From an uncultured Alphaproteobacteria bacterium (GTDB taxonomy: Bacteria; Pseudomonadota; Alphaproteobacteria; Rhodobacterales; Rhodobacteraceae), in NCBI GenBank assembly GCA_902580265.1, contig CACHJY010000011.1, forward strand, positions 1 through 44,467: a DNA stretch of 44,467 nucleotides, given 5' to 3'. The position numbers and the translations under genes were made by a program. Positions 9,500-18,743 of this stretch are shown here, in pieces. Numbering within the stretch: position 1 is the first letter of the stretch; each line of letters starts with the position of its first letter. Under the pieces are notes generated by a model. That model did no database searches, was not told the origin of the DNA, and saw only the letters and a program-made list of their open reading frames with translations.

Positions 9500-10605
9500 T
9501 GAATAAAAGAGGTGTTTGCGTATTATCAACAGGAGGTACGGGAGGTCATGTGTTGCCTTGTATAGCTCTAGCAACGGAACTGAATAATATCGGATGGGAG
9601 GTTATTATTTTCACCGATGTAAGAGGTTTACAGTATCTGGATCAAAGTTCAAATGAGTACGCAATAGAGGTTATTAATATTTCTTCGGAGACAGCAGTGT
9701 TTCGCAAAAAACTCATAGAACTATCTTATCAATTACCTCTTGGAGCTATGCACGCAGGGAAAATTATGTTTAGGAAAAAGCCTAAGTTTGTCATAGGTTT
9801 TGGAGGAGTTTCAACCTTCCCAATTCTGTTGATGTCAGTTATACTCAGAACTCCCCTATTTATTCAGGAGCAGAACGCGGTGCTAGGAAGAGTAAATAGA
9901 TTTTTTCAAAGGTTCAGCGTAAAAGTTTTTTGCCATTTTTCAAATACCTTATTTTTGAACACAAAAAATAGCTTAAATACCGGCAACCCAATTCGAAATA
10001 AAGTGCTAAAAAAGTTTAACTCCCAATACCTAGAGCCGGGGCAGTGGCCTATTACGTTGCTTGTACTTGGAGGATCGCAAGGGGCAAGGTTACTTTCTGA
10101 CGTTATGCCAAAATGTATAGCAATGCTGTCAAAAAAAACTAAAGAACGGCTAACAGTATTTCATCAGGCAAGAAAGGATGATATAGACAGTGTCTTAACG
10201 GCCTACAGAAATATGGACTTAAGGGCATGTGTTCGACCATTCTTTGAAGATGCGGAAAGACTAATGTCGGAGTCTCAAATAATCATTTGTAGAGCTGGAT
10301 CTAATACACTCGCAGATATATCGATCGTTGGAAGACCAGCAATTCTTATACCGCTAAAGCATGCCAAAGATGATCATCAACTACGTAACGCCAGAATGTT
10401 TGCTGAGGAGGGCGGGGCAATGGTGATCGAAGAAAGCCCTAGTCTAGTGGAAGATTTATCCAAAAAGTTGCATCTCATTTTGAAATCCCCCTCAAAAACA
10501 AGAGCTATGGCTGATAAATCACTAAAAGCGGGCAAACCTGATGCTTCAAAAAATATAATTAAAACAATTGAAGCATTTTTAGGAGAAAAGAATGATTGCT
10601 ACTAG
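9499..10605 (+). CDS. murG: UDP-GlcNAc:lipid I GlcNAc transferase MurG
   Basis: MurG is a peripheral inner-membrane GT-B glycosyltransferase that converts lipid I to lipid II. The N-terminal glycine-rich loop STGGTGGHV is at about residues 10-18. GFGGVSTFP and QEQNAVLGRVNRF follow, and the C-terminal domain has the second glycine loop LGGSQGARLL and the DDHQLRNA UDP-GlcNAc motif. The segment CRAGSNTLADI replaces the more usual RSGA.T.AE form but keeps the register. The 368 residues are normal. The ATG overlaps the ftsW stop by one base, and the 3' end overlaps murC by 14 bases. Confidence 0.97.
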   Translation: MNKRGVCVLSTGGTGGHVLPCIALATELNNIGWEVIIFTDVRGLQYLDQSSNEYAIEVINISSETAVFRKKLIELSYQLPLGAMHAGKIMFRKKPKFVIGFGGVSTFPILLMSVILRTPLFIQEQNAVLGRVNRFFQRFSVKVFCHFSNTLFLNTKNSLNTGNPIRNKVLKKFNSQYLEPGQWPITLLVLGGSQGARLLSDVMPKCIAMLSKKTKERLTVFHQARKDDIDSVLTAYRNMDLRACVRPFFEDAERLMSESQIIICRAGSNTLADISIVGRPAILIPLKHAKDDHQLRNARMFAEEGGAMVIEESPSLVEDLSKKLHLILKSPSKTRAMADKSLKAGKPDASKNIIKTIEAFLGEKNDCY

Positions 10606-12007
10606 ATTGCCCCTGAATTTGGGGCCAATACATTTCATTGGGATTGGTGGGATAGGGATGTCTGGAATTGCTGAGGTTCTCGTAAATCTTGGATACTCTG
10701 TACAAGGTTCTGATATAAAGAAAACAAAAATAACTGATAGGCTCTCATCTTTAGGTGTAAAGATATTTTATGAGCATAATAGGGAGAATGTTAGCAGTTG
10801 TTCAGTAGTTGTTTTTTCTTCTGCAATAAGAAAGGACAACGTAGAGCTAGCTTTTGCAAAACAACTCGGGATCCCGAAAGTATCGAGAGCAGAAATGCTA
10901 GCAGAATTAATGAGAATGAAGTTAAATATCGTAGTTGCAGGCTCTCATGGAAAAACAACAACAACCTCTCTAGTCGCATCAATTGCAGAACTGGGTAATT
11001 TAGATCCAACTGTTATTAATGGCGGAGTCATAAAAGCATATGGTTCTAATGCTAGGTTAGGAGAGGGAGAATGGATGATAGTAGAAGCAGATGAAAGCGA
11101 TGGATCGTTCAACAAACTCCCTGTAACAGTTGCGATAGTAACAAACATCGATAAGGAACACTTAGATTATTATAGTAGTTTTCTGAACCTAAAAAGAGCT
11201 TTTGAAAGATTTATTTCTAGTGTCCCTTTCTATGGAGTAGCCATTTGTTGTATAGACGATAAAAACGTTGCAAATGTAATCTCACATGTCAAGGATCGAA
11301 AAATTATTACATATGGGTTTTCAGAAAAGGCAGATATTACAATAAGGAATTTGAGAGTTGATGAACAAGGTGCTAGATTTGACCTAGATGACAAGATTTC
11401 CAATATATATTTGAGAGATTTTTATTTGCCGATGATAGGCCAACACAACGCACTGAATGCTTGCGCAGCTATTTTGGCAGCTTCAAATTTGTCAATCCCA
11501 ATAAAGTTTATTAAAAGTGCACTGACCAAATTTGAAGGAGTGTCAAGGCGCTTTACGAGAATTGGCTTTTTTAATGGTGCTACGATAATAGATGACTATG
11601 CACATCATCCTGCAGAAATCGAAGCTGTTATTTCTGCTGCGAAAGAGATTGCAAAAAGAAGAATTATTGTAGTACATCAGCCTCACAGGTATTCAAGACT
11701 GAAGTCATTATTCACAGACTTTCAGAGATGTTTTAGAGATGCAGATATTCTTGGTATTGCACCCGTTTTTGCTGCTGGTGAGTCTAAAATTGATAGGTTT
11801 GATAGTAAAACTCTCATCAAATCTATTATGCAGACTGAGACGCAAAAGGTTGAGTATGTTAAGGACGAAGCTTCGTTTAGTGAATTTTTAAAGGATAATT
11901 GTAATAAAGGCGATATTTTCTTAGCTCTTGGGGCTGGCAGTATAACCAATTGGGTTAATAACCTATCCTTTCTAATGAATAAACCTGGACATGAATATAA
12001 TGAGTAA
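10592..12007 (+). CDS. murC: UDP-MurNAc--L-alanine ligase MurC
   Basis: MurC is the cytoplasmic ligase that adds the first stem residue, L-Ala, to UDP-MurNAc. The N-terminal motif HFIGIGGIGMSGIAE, the ATP loop GSHGKTTT at 117-124, EADESDGSF, DDYAHHPAEIEA and HQPHRYSR are all family signatures. Its 471 residues are typical. The ATG lies within the last 14 bases of murG, and the preceding GGAGAAAAGA offers a reasonable ribosome binding site. The last 17 bases overlap murB, so the murG-murC-murB string is translationally coupled. Confidence 0.97.
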   Translation: MIATRLPLNLGPIHFIGIGGIGMSGIAEVLVNLGYSVQGSDIKKTKITDRLSSLGVKIFYEHNRENVSSCSVVVFSSAIRKDNVELAFAKQLGIPKVSRAEMLAELMRMKLNIVVAGSHGKTTTTSLVASIAELGNLDPTVINGGVIKAYGSNARLGEGEWMIVEADESDGSFNKLPVTVAIVTNIDKEHLDYYSSFLNLKRAFERFISSVPFYGVAICCIDDKNVANVISHVKDRKIITYGFSEKADITIRNLRVDEQGARFDLDDKISNIYLRDFYLPMIGQHNALNACAAILAASNLSIPIKFIKSALTKFEGVSRRFTRIGFFNGATIIDDYAHHPAEIEAVISAAKEIAKRRIIVVHQPHRYSRLKSLFTDFQRCFRDADILGIAPVFAAGESKIDRFDSKTLIKSIMQTETQKVEYVKDEASFSEFLKDNCNKGDIFLALGAGSITNWVNNLSFLMNKPGHEYNE

Positions 12008-12929
12008 AATCACTTTTGTTGATGAAAATCAATTTTCAGGATCAATAAATTATTATTTTCCTTTATCAAAAATTAGTTGGTTAAAGGTTGGGGGACCAGT
12101 AGATATTCTATTTAGACCAAGAAATCTTGAGGATTTATCTAGGTTTCTTTCTATGGTACCTGTTGAAATCAATGTTATGCCGATAGGAGCTTGTTCAAAT
12201 CTTTTGATAAGAGATGGAGGTCTTCGTGGGGTGGCGGTAAAATTAGGCAGAAACTTTTCGGAAATAGAGGAAAAGAATGATGAAATAAAGCTTGGGGCTG
12301 GGAATTTTAGCTCTAAGGTTGCTATTAATTTATCTGAACTCGGGTATGATTTATCTTTTTTAAGAACAATTCCTGGAACCATAGGGGGAGCAATAGCTAT
12401 GAACGCTGGCTGCTATGGTAATTACATAGGCGACTATGTTCAAAGCATCGAGGGATTTGATAAATCAGGAAAATTTATTCGAGTGAGTAGGGAAAATCTT
12501 GAATTTAAATACCGGACTAGCGAGCTGCCAAAAAATTTTATTATCACATCTGCTGTTGTTAGGCCAATAAGAAGAAGGAAGAGCGCAATAGAAGAGAAAA
12601 TGACAACGATGTTAGCCAAAAGAGAAAAAACACAGCCCACAAAGAAAGCTACTTGTGGTTCAACTTTCAAAAACCCTGATGGAAAATCATCGCATTTATT
12701 TGAACAATCAATTGAATTAAAAGCTTGGAGTTTAATTGATAGAGCAGGATTAAGAGGCAAAAAATTAGGAAAAGCAATGGTATCAGATAAGCATCCAAAT
12801 TTTCTTATAAATCTAGGGGGTGCAACAGCTGAGGAAATAGAGTCTCTTGGAGAGTATGTTAGGAAATCAGTCTATCAGAAATATAAGATTTTGCTTGATT
12901 GGGAAGTAATAAGGGTTGGGAGAAAATAA
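11991..12929 (+). CDS. murB: UDP-N-acetylenolpyruvoylglucosamine reductase MurB
   Basis: MurB is an FAD- and NADPH-dependent reductase that makes UDP-MurNAc. FAD-binding motifs include GACSNLLIRDGG and GTIGGAIAMNAGCYG. YRTSELP and the proton-donor Ser in CGSTFKNP (Ser at about 224) follow, and the C-terminal HPNFLINLGGATAEEIESL carries the catalytic Glu region. The YRTS form and compact length of 312 residues fit the type II enzyme common in alphaproteobacteria. Two ATGs are possible (11991 and 12000), both overlapping murC; I chose the first. Confidence 0.96.
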   Translation: MNIMSKITFVDENQFSGSINYYFPLSKISWLKVGGPVDILFRPRNLEDLSRFLSMVPVEINVMPIGACSNLLIRDGGLRGVAVKLGRNFSEIEEKNDEIKLGAGNFSSKVAINLSELGYDLSFLRTIPGTIGGAIAMNAGCYGNYIGDYVQSIEGFDKSGKFIRVSRENLEFKYRTSELPKNFIITSAVVRPIRRRKSAIEEKMTTMLAKREKTQPTKKATCGSTFKNPDGKSSHLFEQSIELKAWSLIDRAGLRGKKLGKAMVSDKHPNFLINLGGATAEEIESLGEYVRKSVYQKYKILLDWEVIRVGRK

Positions 12930-12931
12930 GT

Positions 12932-13876
12932 TTGAATAAAACAGTTTATCCAAAAAATATTTCTAAAGTTTTAGTATTGCAGGGAGGAGTTTCGGCGGAG
13001 AAAGAGGTATCTGACTCAACTGCTGAAAGCTGTATAGAGGCTCTAAAAAGAACCAAATTTGATGTGGAGTCGTTAAATATCAATTCAGCCAATATGTATG
13101 GGCTGGCTGAGATCGTTAAAATTAAAAAGCCCGATGTTATATTTAACGCACTACACGGTGGTATGGGAGAGGATGGGACTATTCAGGGTCTGTTAGAGAT
13201 ACTTGGGATTCCATATACACACTCTGGAGTTTTATCTTCAGCCATGGCAATGGATAAATTTATCTCAAAAAAAATATTTCAGACATCAGGGTTACCAGTA
13301 ATTGAGGATCTACTATTAAGTGGCGAAGGACAATTAAAAGGGATACCTTTTGCCCCCCCATTTGTAATCAAGCCAAATAACGGAGGTTCTTCTGTTGGAA
13401 TTCATTTTATTAGATCCAAAGAGGAAATTGAGAAGTGTAGCGGGCTTGGTATAAAACTAGATAAGAGGTATCTTTTAGAAAAATATATTCCTGGTAGAGA
13501 GCTAACAGTTGCCGTACTTAATGGTAGACCTTTGACAGTTACAGACATAGTGACTGAAGATTGGTACAACTATGATGCAAAGTATAAAGCTGGTTGTTCC
13601 AAGCATATAGTTCCTGCAGACATACCTAAGGAGATATTCGATTTATGTATTAATTATGCAGTCAGAGCACATCACTCTTTGGGCTGCAGAGGTGTTACAA
13701 GGTCGGATTTTAGATGGGATGAAAAGAATGGTAAGGAAGGCCTATATATCTTGGAACTTAATACCCAACCCGGGATGACCAAAACTTCCCTTGTACCTGA
13801 ACAAGCAAAATACGTCGGCTTAGACTTACAATACCTTTGCTTGGAGTTAATTAAAGACGCATCGAGTAATAAATAG
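12932..13876 (+). CDS. ddl: D-alanine--D-alanine ligase Ddl
   Basis: This ATP-grasp enzyme makes the D-Ala-D-Ala dipeptide used by MurF. Motifs include VLQGGVSAEKEVS near the N terminus, the ATP-grasp loop KPNNGGSSVGI, the SRIP-like GRELTVAVL segment, GVTRSDFRW and the metal-binding ELNTQPGMTKTSLVPEQ. The open frame runs upstream to a TTG at 12899 inside murB. The TTG at 12932, just after the murB stop and 9 bases after GGGAG, gives 314 residues, closer to the usual 300-310. It is followed by a seven-base gap and ftsQ. Confidence 0.95.
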   Translation: MNKTVYPKNISKVLVLQGGVSAEKEVSDSTAESCIEALKRTKFDVESLNINSANMYGLAEIVKIKKPDVIFNALHGGMGEDGTIQGLLEILGIPYTHSGVLSSAMAMDKFISKKIFQTSGLPVIEDLLLSGEGQLKGIPFAPPFVIKPNNGGSSVGIHFIRSKEEIEKCSGLGIKLDKRYLLEKYIPGRELTVAVLNGRPLTVTDIVTEDWYNYDAKYKAGCSKHIVPADIPKEIFDLCINYAVRAHHSLGCRGVTRSDFRWDEKNGKEGLYILELNTQPGMTKTSLVPEQAKYVGLDLQYLCLELIKDASSNK

Positions 13877-13883
13877 GTAAACA

Positions 13884-14747
13884 ATGAACTTGTTAAAATC
13901 TGACGATCCAGCGCCATCAAAGTTATCTTATAAGATAAACAGATTATTTTATAGGCTTTGGTTCAAATTACTTTTAACGACAATTTTTTTGGTTTCAAGC
14001 ATATTAGTAGCAAAAAAGTTTATCTACAACAACATCGACTTAAATGCAGAAATCAGATTTTTGAGTAAGGAAAGTTCTGCTTTATATAAAGGGCTGACGG
14101 AATTATCTATAAGTAAAATTGTAGTGCAGGGTGCCAAAGAGTCATTGAAAAAAGAAATAATAATTCTAGTTGAGAATACTGCAACTGAAGGGTTTTCAGC
14201 ATTGAAAGCTCAGGCCTTAAGAGAAAAAATACAAAAATTAAGTAAAGTTGAAAAAGCTTTTGTTAAGTTTTCCACTGATGGATTAGTAATCGTAAATGTT
14301 GTTGAAAGAAAAGAAGCAGTCGTATTTTTTAATAAAGATTTATATGAAGTCTTAGATAGGAATGGTGTTATTTTATCAATAAATCGAGATTATGAAGGTT
14401 TATCAAGGTATCCTCTTTTAGTTGGGAAAGATGGATCAAAAAATATCAAAGCACTTTTATCTTTAGTTAATGAAATAGGATCATACAATTCAGAAATATT
14501 ATACTATGAATGGATTGGTGAAAGACGATGGGATATTCATATGAAAAACGATTTGGTTTTCAAGCTGCCGGAGAATAACCTTAGTAGAGGAGTAGAAGTG
14601 ATGCTTATGTTTCTAGACGAGGCAAACAAACTTTCTACACCCATAGTTTCTGTTGATTTAAGAAATCTAGATAAACCAATAATTAAGTTCAGGAAAGCCC
14701 CAACGGACGAATACATTAGTAAAGAAACAGTGAGGTTAGCAGGTTGA
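13884..14747 (+). CDS. ftsQ: Cell division protein FtsQ
   Basis: FtsQ is a bitopic divisome protein that bridges the cytoplasmic ring and the FtsL-FtsI-FtsW complex. The sequence has a cytoplasmic tail of about 25 residues, one membrane helix at about 30-48 and a periplasmic POTRA domain starting near LSISKIVVQGAKESLKKEI. A beta domain follows with VVERKEAVVFFNKDLYEVLDRNG. The 287 residues fit the family. Identification is by these motifs and by position between ddl and ftsA. The ATG follows AATAGGTAAACA, and the stop overlaps the ftsA start by four bases. Confidence 0.92.
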   Translation: MNLLKSDDPAPSKLSYKINRLFYRLWFKLLLTTIFLVSSILVAKKFIYNNIDLNAEIRFLSKESSALYKGLTELSISKIVVQGAKESLKKEIIILVENTATEGFSALKAQALREKIQKLSKVEKAFVKFSTDGLVIVNVVERKEAVVFFNKDLYEVLDRNGVILSINRDYEGLSRYPLLVGKDGSKNIKALLSLVNEIGSYNSEILYYEWIGERRWDIHMKNDLVFKLPENNLSRGVEVMLMFLDEANKLSTPIVSVDLRNLDKPIIKFRKAPTDEYISKETVRLAG

Positions 14748-16075
14748 GGAAACTATTACAGAGTCAAAGGCAATTAAGGCAAAAGAGGCTTGTTGCTATA
14801 AAAAAAGGAATTGTTGCCTTGATAGACCTTGGGAGTTCCAAGGTGATGTGTCTTGTTATTTCATTTGCAGACTTAAATCAAATGAATTCATTCTCAAAGG
14901 ATAAATTACGAAGAGAACTAACTTTCAGAGTTATTGGGGCTTCAACTACAAAATCTAGGGGGATTAGGAATGGAGAAATATATGAGATGAGGGAAGCAGA
15001 AAGTGCAATAAGGACTGTTATCCAAAGGGCCCAAAAAATGGCGGGGTGTCTAATTGAGAATGTCTTCCTAACTTTTTCCAGTGGCACTCAAAAATCTACC
15101 CTAATATCGTCTTCTATTGACTTTCTTCCGAGAGAAGTAGCTGAGGCAGATATCGGACATGCTTTATCAAAACTTAATTTAGTTTATGATGATTTAAAAG
15201 GAGAAATAATTCATGCTTTGCCAGTCAGTTTTAGCATTGATGATAAACACGGTTACATGGATCCAAGGGGAATAAGTGGATCTAAACTGTCAGTTGATGT
15301 GAATATTGTTTCTATTCATTCGGATATAATAGAAAATATGGTTAGTTGTTTGAATAAATGTGATCTATCGTTGGCGGGAATCGCACTTGCTCCCTACGCT
15401 TCTGGCCAATCAAGTCTTCTTGAAGATGAAATGGAATTAGGTGTTATTTGTATTGATTTAGGCGCTGCCAGTTCTAGTGTATCAATTTTCTACAGGAAGA
15501 ATTTAATCTTTTCTGAGTCTATAAGAATTGGAGGACATCATATAACTAGTGATATCATGCAGGCATTCCAAGTCTCTTTTTTAGCAGCCGAAAGGTTGAA
15601 AGTTTTACACGGAGGATTGATGCCTACCAACTCAGATGATAGAGAAACTTTAGAATTACCTGAGAGCAATGCAGATCTTTATGCTGACAGAAGAACTATA
15701 ACAAAGTCTGAACTGTTAGGCGTAATCAGGCCGAGAGTTGAAGAAATTTTTGACTCCCTCAGGACGATATTAGATCGCTCAAAATTCGAGTTTCTACCTG
15801 GACAAAAAATCGTTTTGACTGGCGGTGGAAGCAAGCTAGCAAACATATTAGATTTCACGTGCGTCTTCTTTGGAAAGCCAACGCGTGTTGCCGTACCAAT
15901 GAGAATTCAAGGTTTACCGGCCTCAGCTCATGGGCCCGAAGCAGCTGCTGTTATAGGGCTAGCTTTAAATTTGGCTCAACCGCAGGATGAGGTATGGGAT
16001 TTTAAAGCACCTTTCGAGCATGAAGGAGATGAGTTAATAAGGAGAACATGGCGTTGGGTAAAATCGAACTGGTAA
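14744..16075 (+). CDS. ftsA: Cell division actin homologue FtsA
   Basis: FtsA is an actin-fold ATPase that tethers FtsZ filaments to the membrane. The phosphate-1 motif IVALIDLGSSKVMCLV is at about residues 23-38, and GVICIDLGAASSSVSIF is the second phosphate motif. LTGGGSKLANI is the adenosine motif. An N-terminal extension of about 20 basic residues precedes the first motif, as in alphaproteobacteria. The C-terminal WRWVKSNW resembles the amphipathic membrane-targeting helix. The start is a TTG overlapping the ftsQ stop (TTGA). Length is 443 residues. Confidence 0.95.
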   Translation: MRKLLQSQRQLRQKRLVAIKKGIVALIDLGSSKVMCLVISFADLNQMNSFSKDKLRRELTFRVIGASTTKSRGIRNGEIYEMREAESAIRTVIQRAQKMAGCLIENVFLTFSSGTQKSTLISSSIDFLPREVAEADIGHALSKLNLVYDDLKGEIIHALPVSFSIDDKHGYMDPRGISGSKLSVDVNIVSIHSDIIENMVSCLNKCDLSLAGIALAPYASGQSSLLEDEMELGVICIDLGAASSSVSIFYRKNLIFSESIRIGGHHITSDIMQAFQVSFLAAERLKVLHGGLMPTNSDDRETLELPESNADLYADRRTITKSELLGVIRPRVEEIFDSLRTILDRSKFEFLPGQKIVLTGGGSKLANILDFTCVFFGKPTRVAVPMRIQGLPASAHGPEAAAVIGLALNLAQPQDEVWDFKAPFEHEGDELIRRTWRWVKSNW

Positions 16076-16128
16076 CCCTGTACTTAGAAAAATCCAACTA
16101 GAATATAAAAATAGTGACGGCACAGGGT
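16075..16128 (+). promoter_or_regulatory. Long-range inverted repeat in the ftsA-ftsZ gap
   Basis: ACCCTGT (16075-16081) and ACAGGGT (16122-16128) are perfect 7-base inverted arms separated by 40 bases, starting on the last base of the ftsA stop codon. In mRNA this could close a stem around the AT-rich core of the gap. Function is unknown and chance cannot be excluded. Confidence 0.35.
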
Positions 16129-16150
16129 GATTCGGTTATTATACGAATCA
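16128..16150 (+). promoter_or_regulatory. Inverted repeat with two GANTC sites in the ftsZ leader
   Basis: TGATTCG (16128-16134) and CGAATCA (16144-16150) are perfect 7-base arms around GTTATTATA. Each arm contains a GANTC (GATTC and GAATC), the target of the cell-cycle methylase CcrM. In Caulobacter, CcrM methylation is known to activate ftsZ transcription. The repeat ends 41 bases before the ftsZ ATG. It could be a methylation-sensitive control site, an operator or an RNA hairpin; the role is inferred. Confidence 0.4.
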
Positions 16151-16191
16151 GCAGTAAAAAAAAACATAATAAAATACAATGGCAGGCAACA

Positions 16192-17667
16192 ATGGTAATA
16201 AATATCAGGATTCCTGATCACCAGGAATTGAAGCCAAGAATACTAGTTTTTGGTATTGGAGGCGCCGGCGGAAACGCTGTAAATAATATGATGTTAAAGA
16301 ATCTGGAGGGAGCAGAATTTATAGCCGCAAACACGGACGCGCAGGCCCTTCAGCAGTCCAATGCTCAAACGAAGTTGCAATTGGGGTTAAAGAGGACTCA
16401 GGGACTTGGGGCTGGTGCAAAACCGGAAATCGGAAACGATGCTGCCGTTGAAAGCACTGAGCAGATCGCCGATATTCTAGATGGAGCAAATCTATGTTTT
16501 ATAACAGCTGGAATGGGAGGCGGAACGGGTACGGGCGCTGCTCCCATTGTTGCTGACCTGGCTAGGCAAAAGGGAATACTTACTGTCGGTGTCGTTACAA
16601 AACCTTTTCAATTTGAAGGTACCACCAGGATGAAGCAAGCTGATGAAGGAATATCAGCATTGCAAAAGGTGGTAGACACTCTGATAGTGATTCCCAATCA
16701 GAACTTGTTTAGACTGGCAACTGAAAAAACTTCATTTACAGAAGCTTTTTCTATGGCTGACGATGTTCTTTATCAGGGTGTCAAAGGGGTAACCGATCTT
16801 ATGGTTAAACCTGGACTTATCAATTTGGACTTTGCTGACGTTAGGTCTATTATGGACGAGATGGGAAAAGCTTTGATGGGTACAGGAGAAGCCAGTGGTG
16901 AGGATAGGGCTTTACAAGCTGCAGAAAAGGCAATTGCCAATCCTTTACTAGACGAGATTTCACTCAAGGGGGCTACTGGAGTACTTATAAACGTGACCGG
17001 TAGTAATGACATGACGCTCTTTGAGGTAGATGAAGCAGCAAATAGAATAAGAGACGAGGTAGACCCAGAGGCTAATATAATAGTTGGATCTACCTTTGAC
17101 TCCGATCTTACGGGCTCTATCAGAGTATCTGTTGTAGCTACTGGAATAGATGTCGCAGAATTTTCAAAATCAAAGTCTGAAGTGCTTAATGCGTTAGAGG
17201 GATCAGATAATATTGAAATGGATAAAACCAATGAGCAGGGTTATTTCTCACGAGATATTTCACAAGAAAGTCAAATAAAATATGAAGACCCTGTATTTGA
17301 TAGAGATTTGGATGAAGAAAACAAAGAGTTGAGAACATTATCAAATAATCTAACGTCAGCTAACTTATCTCCTGAAGAAAAATTTGAGGATACTGACAAA
17401 AACGAAAAACAAATAGAGGCACCTCTAAATCAATCTGCGTCAGAGATAAATCTACCTTCAAGGAAACAAAATAACGAAACTACTGTTTCAGGTGGAGGTT
17501 TGAACAATCTTATAAGACGCATGACAGGCTTCGCAGAAAAAAGAGAACAAGAAGATAATCTAGCTACTAAAAGTCGGAATGTTGAAGAAAAAGAAAAGTT
17601 AATTTCAGATAGAGAAGATGAAAGCAAATTAGAGATCCCAGCTTTTTTACGTCGGCAGGCTAACTAA
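16192..17667 (+). CDS. ftsZ: Cell division GTPase FtsZ
   Basis: FtsZ is the tubulin homologue that forms the division ring. The N terminus [20 protein letters not shown], the tubulin signature [10 protein letters not shown], the T7 region NLDFADVR and the extreme C-terminal peptide [12 protein letters not shown] are all seen. That last peptide is the alphaproteobacterial contact for FtsA and other partners. Between core (to about 320) and tail lies an acidic, low-complexity linker of about 150 residues. The frame opens at a GTG at 16114, but the ATG at 16192 gives a terminus that aligns with the family, so I place the start there (491 residues). A 116-base gap with inverted repeats separates it from ftsA, suggesting its own control. 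Confidence 0.97.
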   Translation: MVINIRIPDHQELKPRILVFGIGGAGGNAVNNMMLKNLEGAEFIAANTDAQALQQSNAQTKLQLGLKRTQGLGAGAKPEIGNDAAVESTEQIADILDGANLCFITAGMGGGTGTGAAPIVADLARQKGILTVGVVTKPFQFEGTTRMKQADEGISALQKVVDTLIVIPNQNLFRLATEKTSFTEAFSMADDVLYQGVKGVTDLMVKPGLINLDFADVRSIMDEMGKALMGTGEASGEDRALQAAEKAIANPLLDEISLKGATGVLINVTGSNDMTLFEVDEAANRIRDEVDPEANIIVGSTFDSDLTGSIRVSVVATGIDVAEFSKSKSEVLNALEGSDNIEMDKTNEQGYFSRDISQESQIKYEDPVFDRDLDEENKELRTLSNNLTSANLSPEEKFEDTDKNEKQIEAPLNQSASEINLPSRKQNNETTVSGGGLNNLIRRMTGFAEKREQEDNLATKSRNVEEKEKLISDREDESKLEIPAFLRRQAN

Positions 17668-17737
17668 TTAGAAATTGAATTATTTTGACATATAACTGTG
17701 TATTGAGGTTTTTGACCGATTAAGTAACTTTATTAAT

Positions 17738-17742
17738 GAAGG
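17738..17742 (+). promoter_or_regulatory. Ribosome binding site deciding the lpxC start
   Basis: GAAGG lies 5 bases before the ATG at 17748 and overlaps the alternative upstream ATG at 17736. This argues for 17748 as the lpxC start. Confidence 0.6.
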
Positions 17743-17747
17743 TTACT

Positions 17748-18674
17748 ATGTTTCAGAAATCAATAAAAAAACCATTTATGCTCAACGGTAAAGGTTTGCA
17801 TTTAGGCAAGGATGTCAAAATGACTGTGCATCCGGCGCCTGCAGATCATGGTATAGTTTTCAAAAGGTCCGACATAAAGGGAGATCATGCGTATATCAAG
17901 GCTAATTTTGAAAACGTATCAAAGACCTATCTTAGAACGCAACTTACAAATAGTGTCGGAGTTTCAATAATAACTGCTGAGCATATTTTGGCTGCTTTTG
18001 CAGGTTTGGGAATTCATAATGCATTAGTTGAGTTGAGTGAAGCAGAGGTTCCCATATTTGATGGGTCTTCAAGAATTTTTGTAAAAGCAATACTTCAATC
18101 AGGAGTGATTGAGCTTGAGAAGAAGACTAAATTATACAAGGTAGTAAACAGTATTCGGGTAGGCAGTTCAAATGCTTGGGCAGAATTAAGACCGGCAAAG
18201 AAGTTTTCAATAGATTTTAAGATGGACTGGCCTGGAACGGCACTCAGTAAACAAAGCCTTGACTTGTCTATTGTCAATGGAGCTTTTGTAAGAGAAATCT
18301 GTGACAGTAGAACTTTTTGTCGGAAAAGTGACGTTGTAAGACTTAAAGATGAGGGTTTTGCACTCGGTGGAGGGATAGAAAATGCGATCGTCGTTGGAGA
18401 GAATGAGATGATAGCTCAAGATGGACTAAGATATTCTGATGAGTGTATTAGACATAAGATACTTGATGCTCTTGGAGATTTGAGCCTTGTGGGAAGGCCG
18501 ATACTAGGTAAATTTATATCGTGTTCTGGTGGTCACGGACTGACAAACCTACTACTAAGAGAAAGTTTTAAAAGAGGTGATATTTTTGTCAGCAAGGATT
18601 TCTCAGACGGAGATAAGGATAAACTTCCAGGATTTGATATCTCAGAGGCTGATACAAAGAATATATTTCAGTGA
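17748..18674 (+). CDS. lpxC: UDP-3-O-acyl-GlcNAc deacetylase LpxC
   Basis: LpxC is the zinc deacetylase that commits precursors to lipid A, so the cell makes lipopolysaccharide. Zinc ligands are visible: His79 in TAEHILAAF, and His236 and Asp240 in CIRHKILDALGD. The spacing matches the well-studied enzyme. LSEAEVPIFDGSS, SRTF and the C-terminal catalytic-His segment SCSGGHGLTN are also present. The 308 residues are normal. An in-frame ATG at 17736 exists, but GAAGG is correctly placed for 17748. Placement after ftsZ is the usual dcw order. Confidence 0.97.
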   Translation: MFQKSIKKPFMLNGKGLHLGKDVKMTVHPAPADHGIVFKRSDIKGDHAYIKANFENVSKTYLRTQLTNSVGVSIITAEHILAAFAGLGIHNALVELSEAEVPIFDGSSRIFVKAILQSGVIELEKKTKLYKVVNSIRVGSSNAWAELRPAKKFSIDFKMDWPGTALSKQSLDLSIVNGAFVREICDSRTFCRKSDVVRLKDEGFALGGGIENAIVVGENEMIAQDGLRYSDECIRHKILDALGDLSLVGRPILGKFISCSGGHGLTNLLLRESFKRGDIFVSKDFSDGDKDKLPGFDISEADTKNIFQ

Positions 18675-18743
18675 ATAAATACTGTTTTTTCTTTTTTGTC
18701 CACTTATCTTGACTCTTGCATAATATAGAAGTTAGAAAGAGGT

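Noticed and set aside
16114..16191. In-frame GTG extension of ftsZ by 26 residues
   Set aside because: The extension is Lys- and Ile-rich with no family similarity and covers the inverted repeat; the ATG at 16192 gives the conserved FtsZ terminus.
17685..17690. TTGACA upstream of lpxC as a -35 box
   Set aside because: No -10-like hexamer is found at 16-18 bases downstream.
18696..18726. Possible bamD promoter (TTGTCC, 19-base spacer, TAATAT)
   Set aside because: The -35 match is weak, the spacer long, and the region AT-rich; not strong enough to list.
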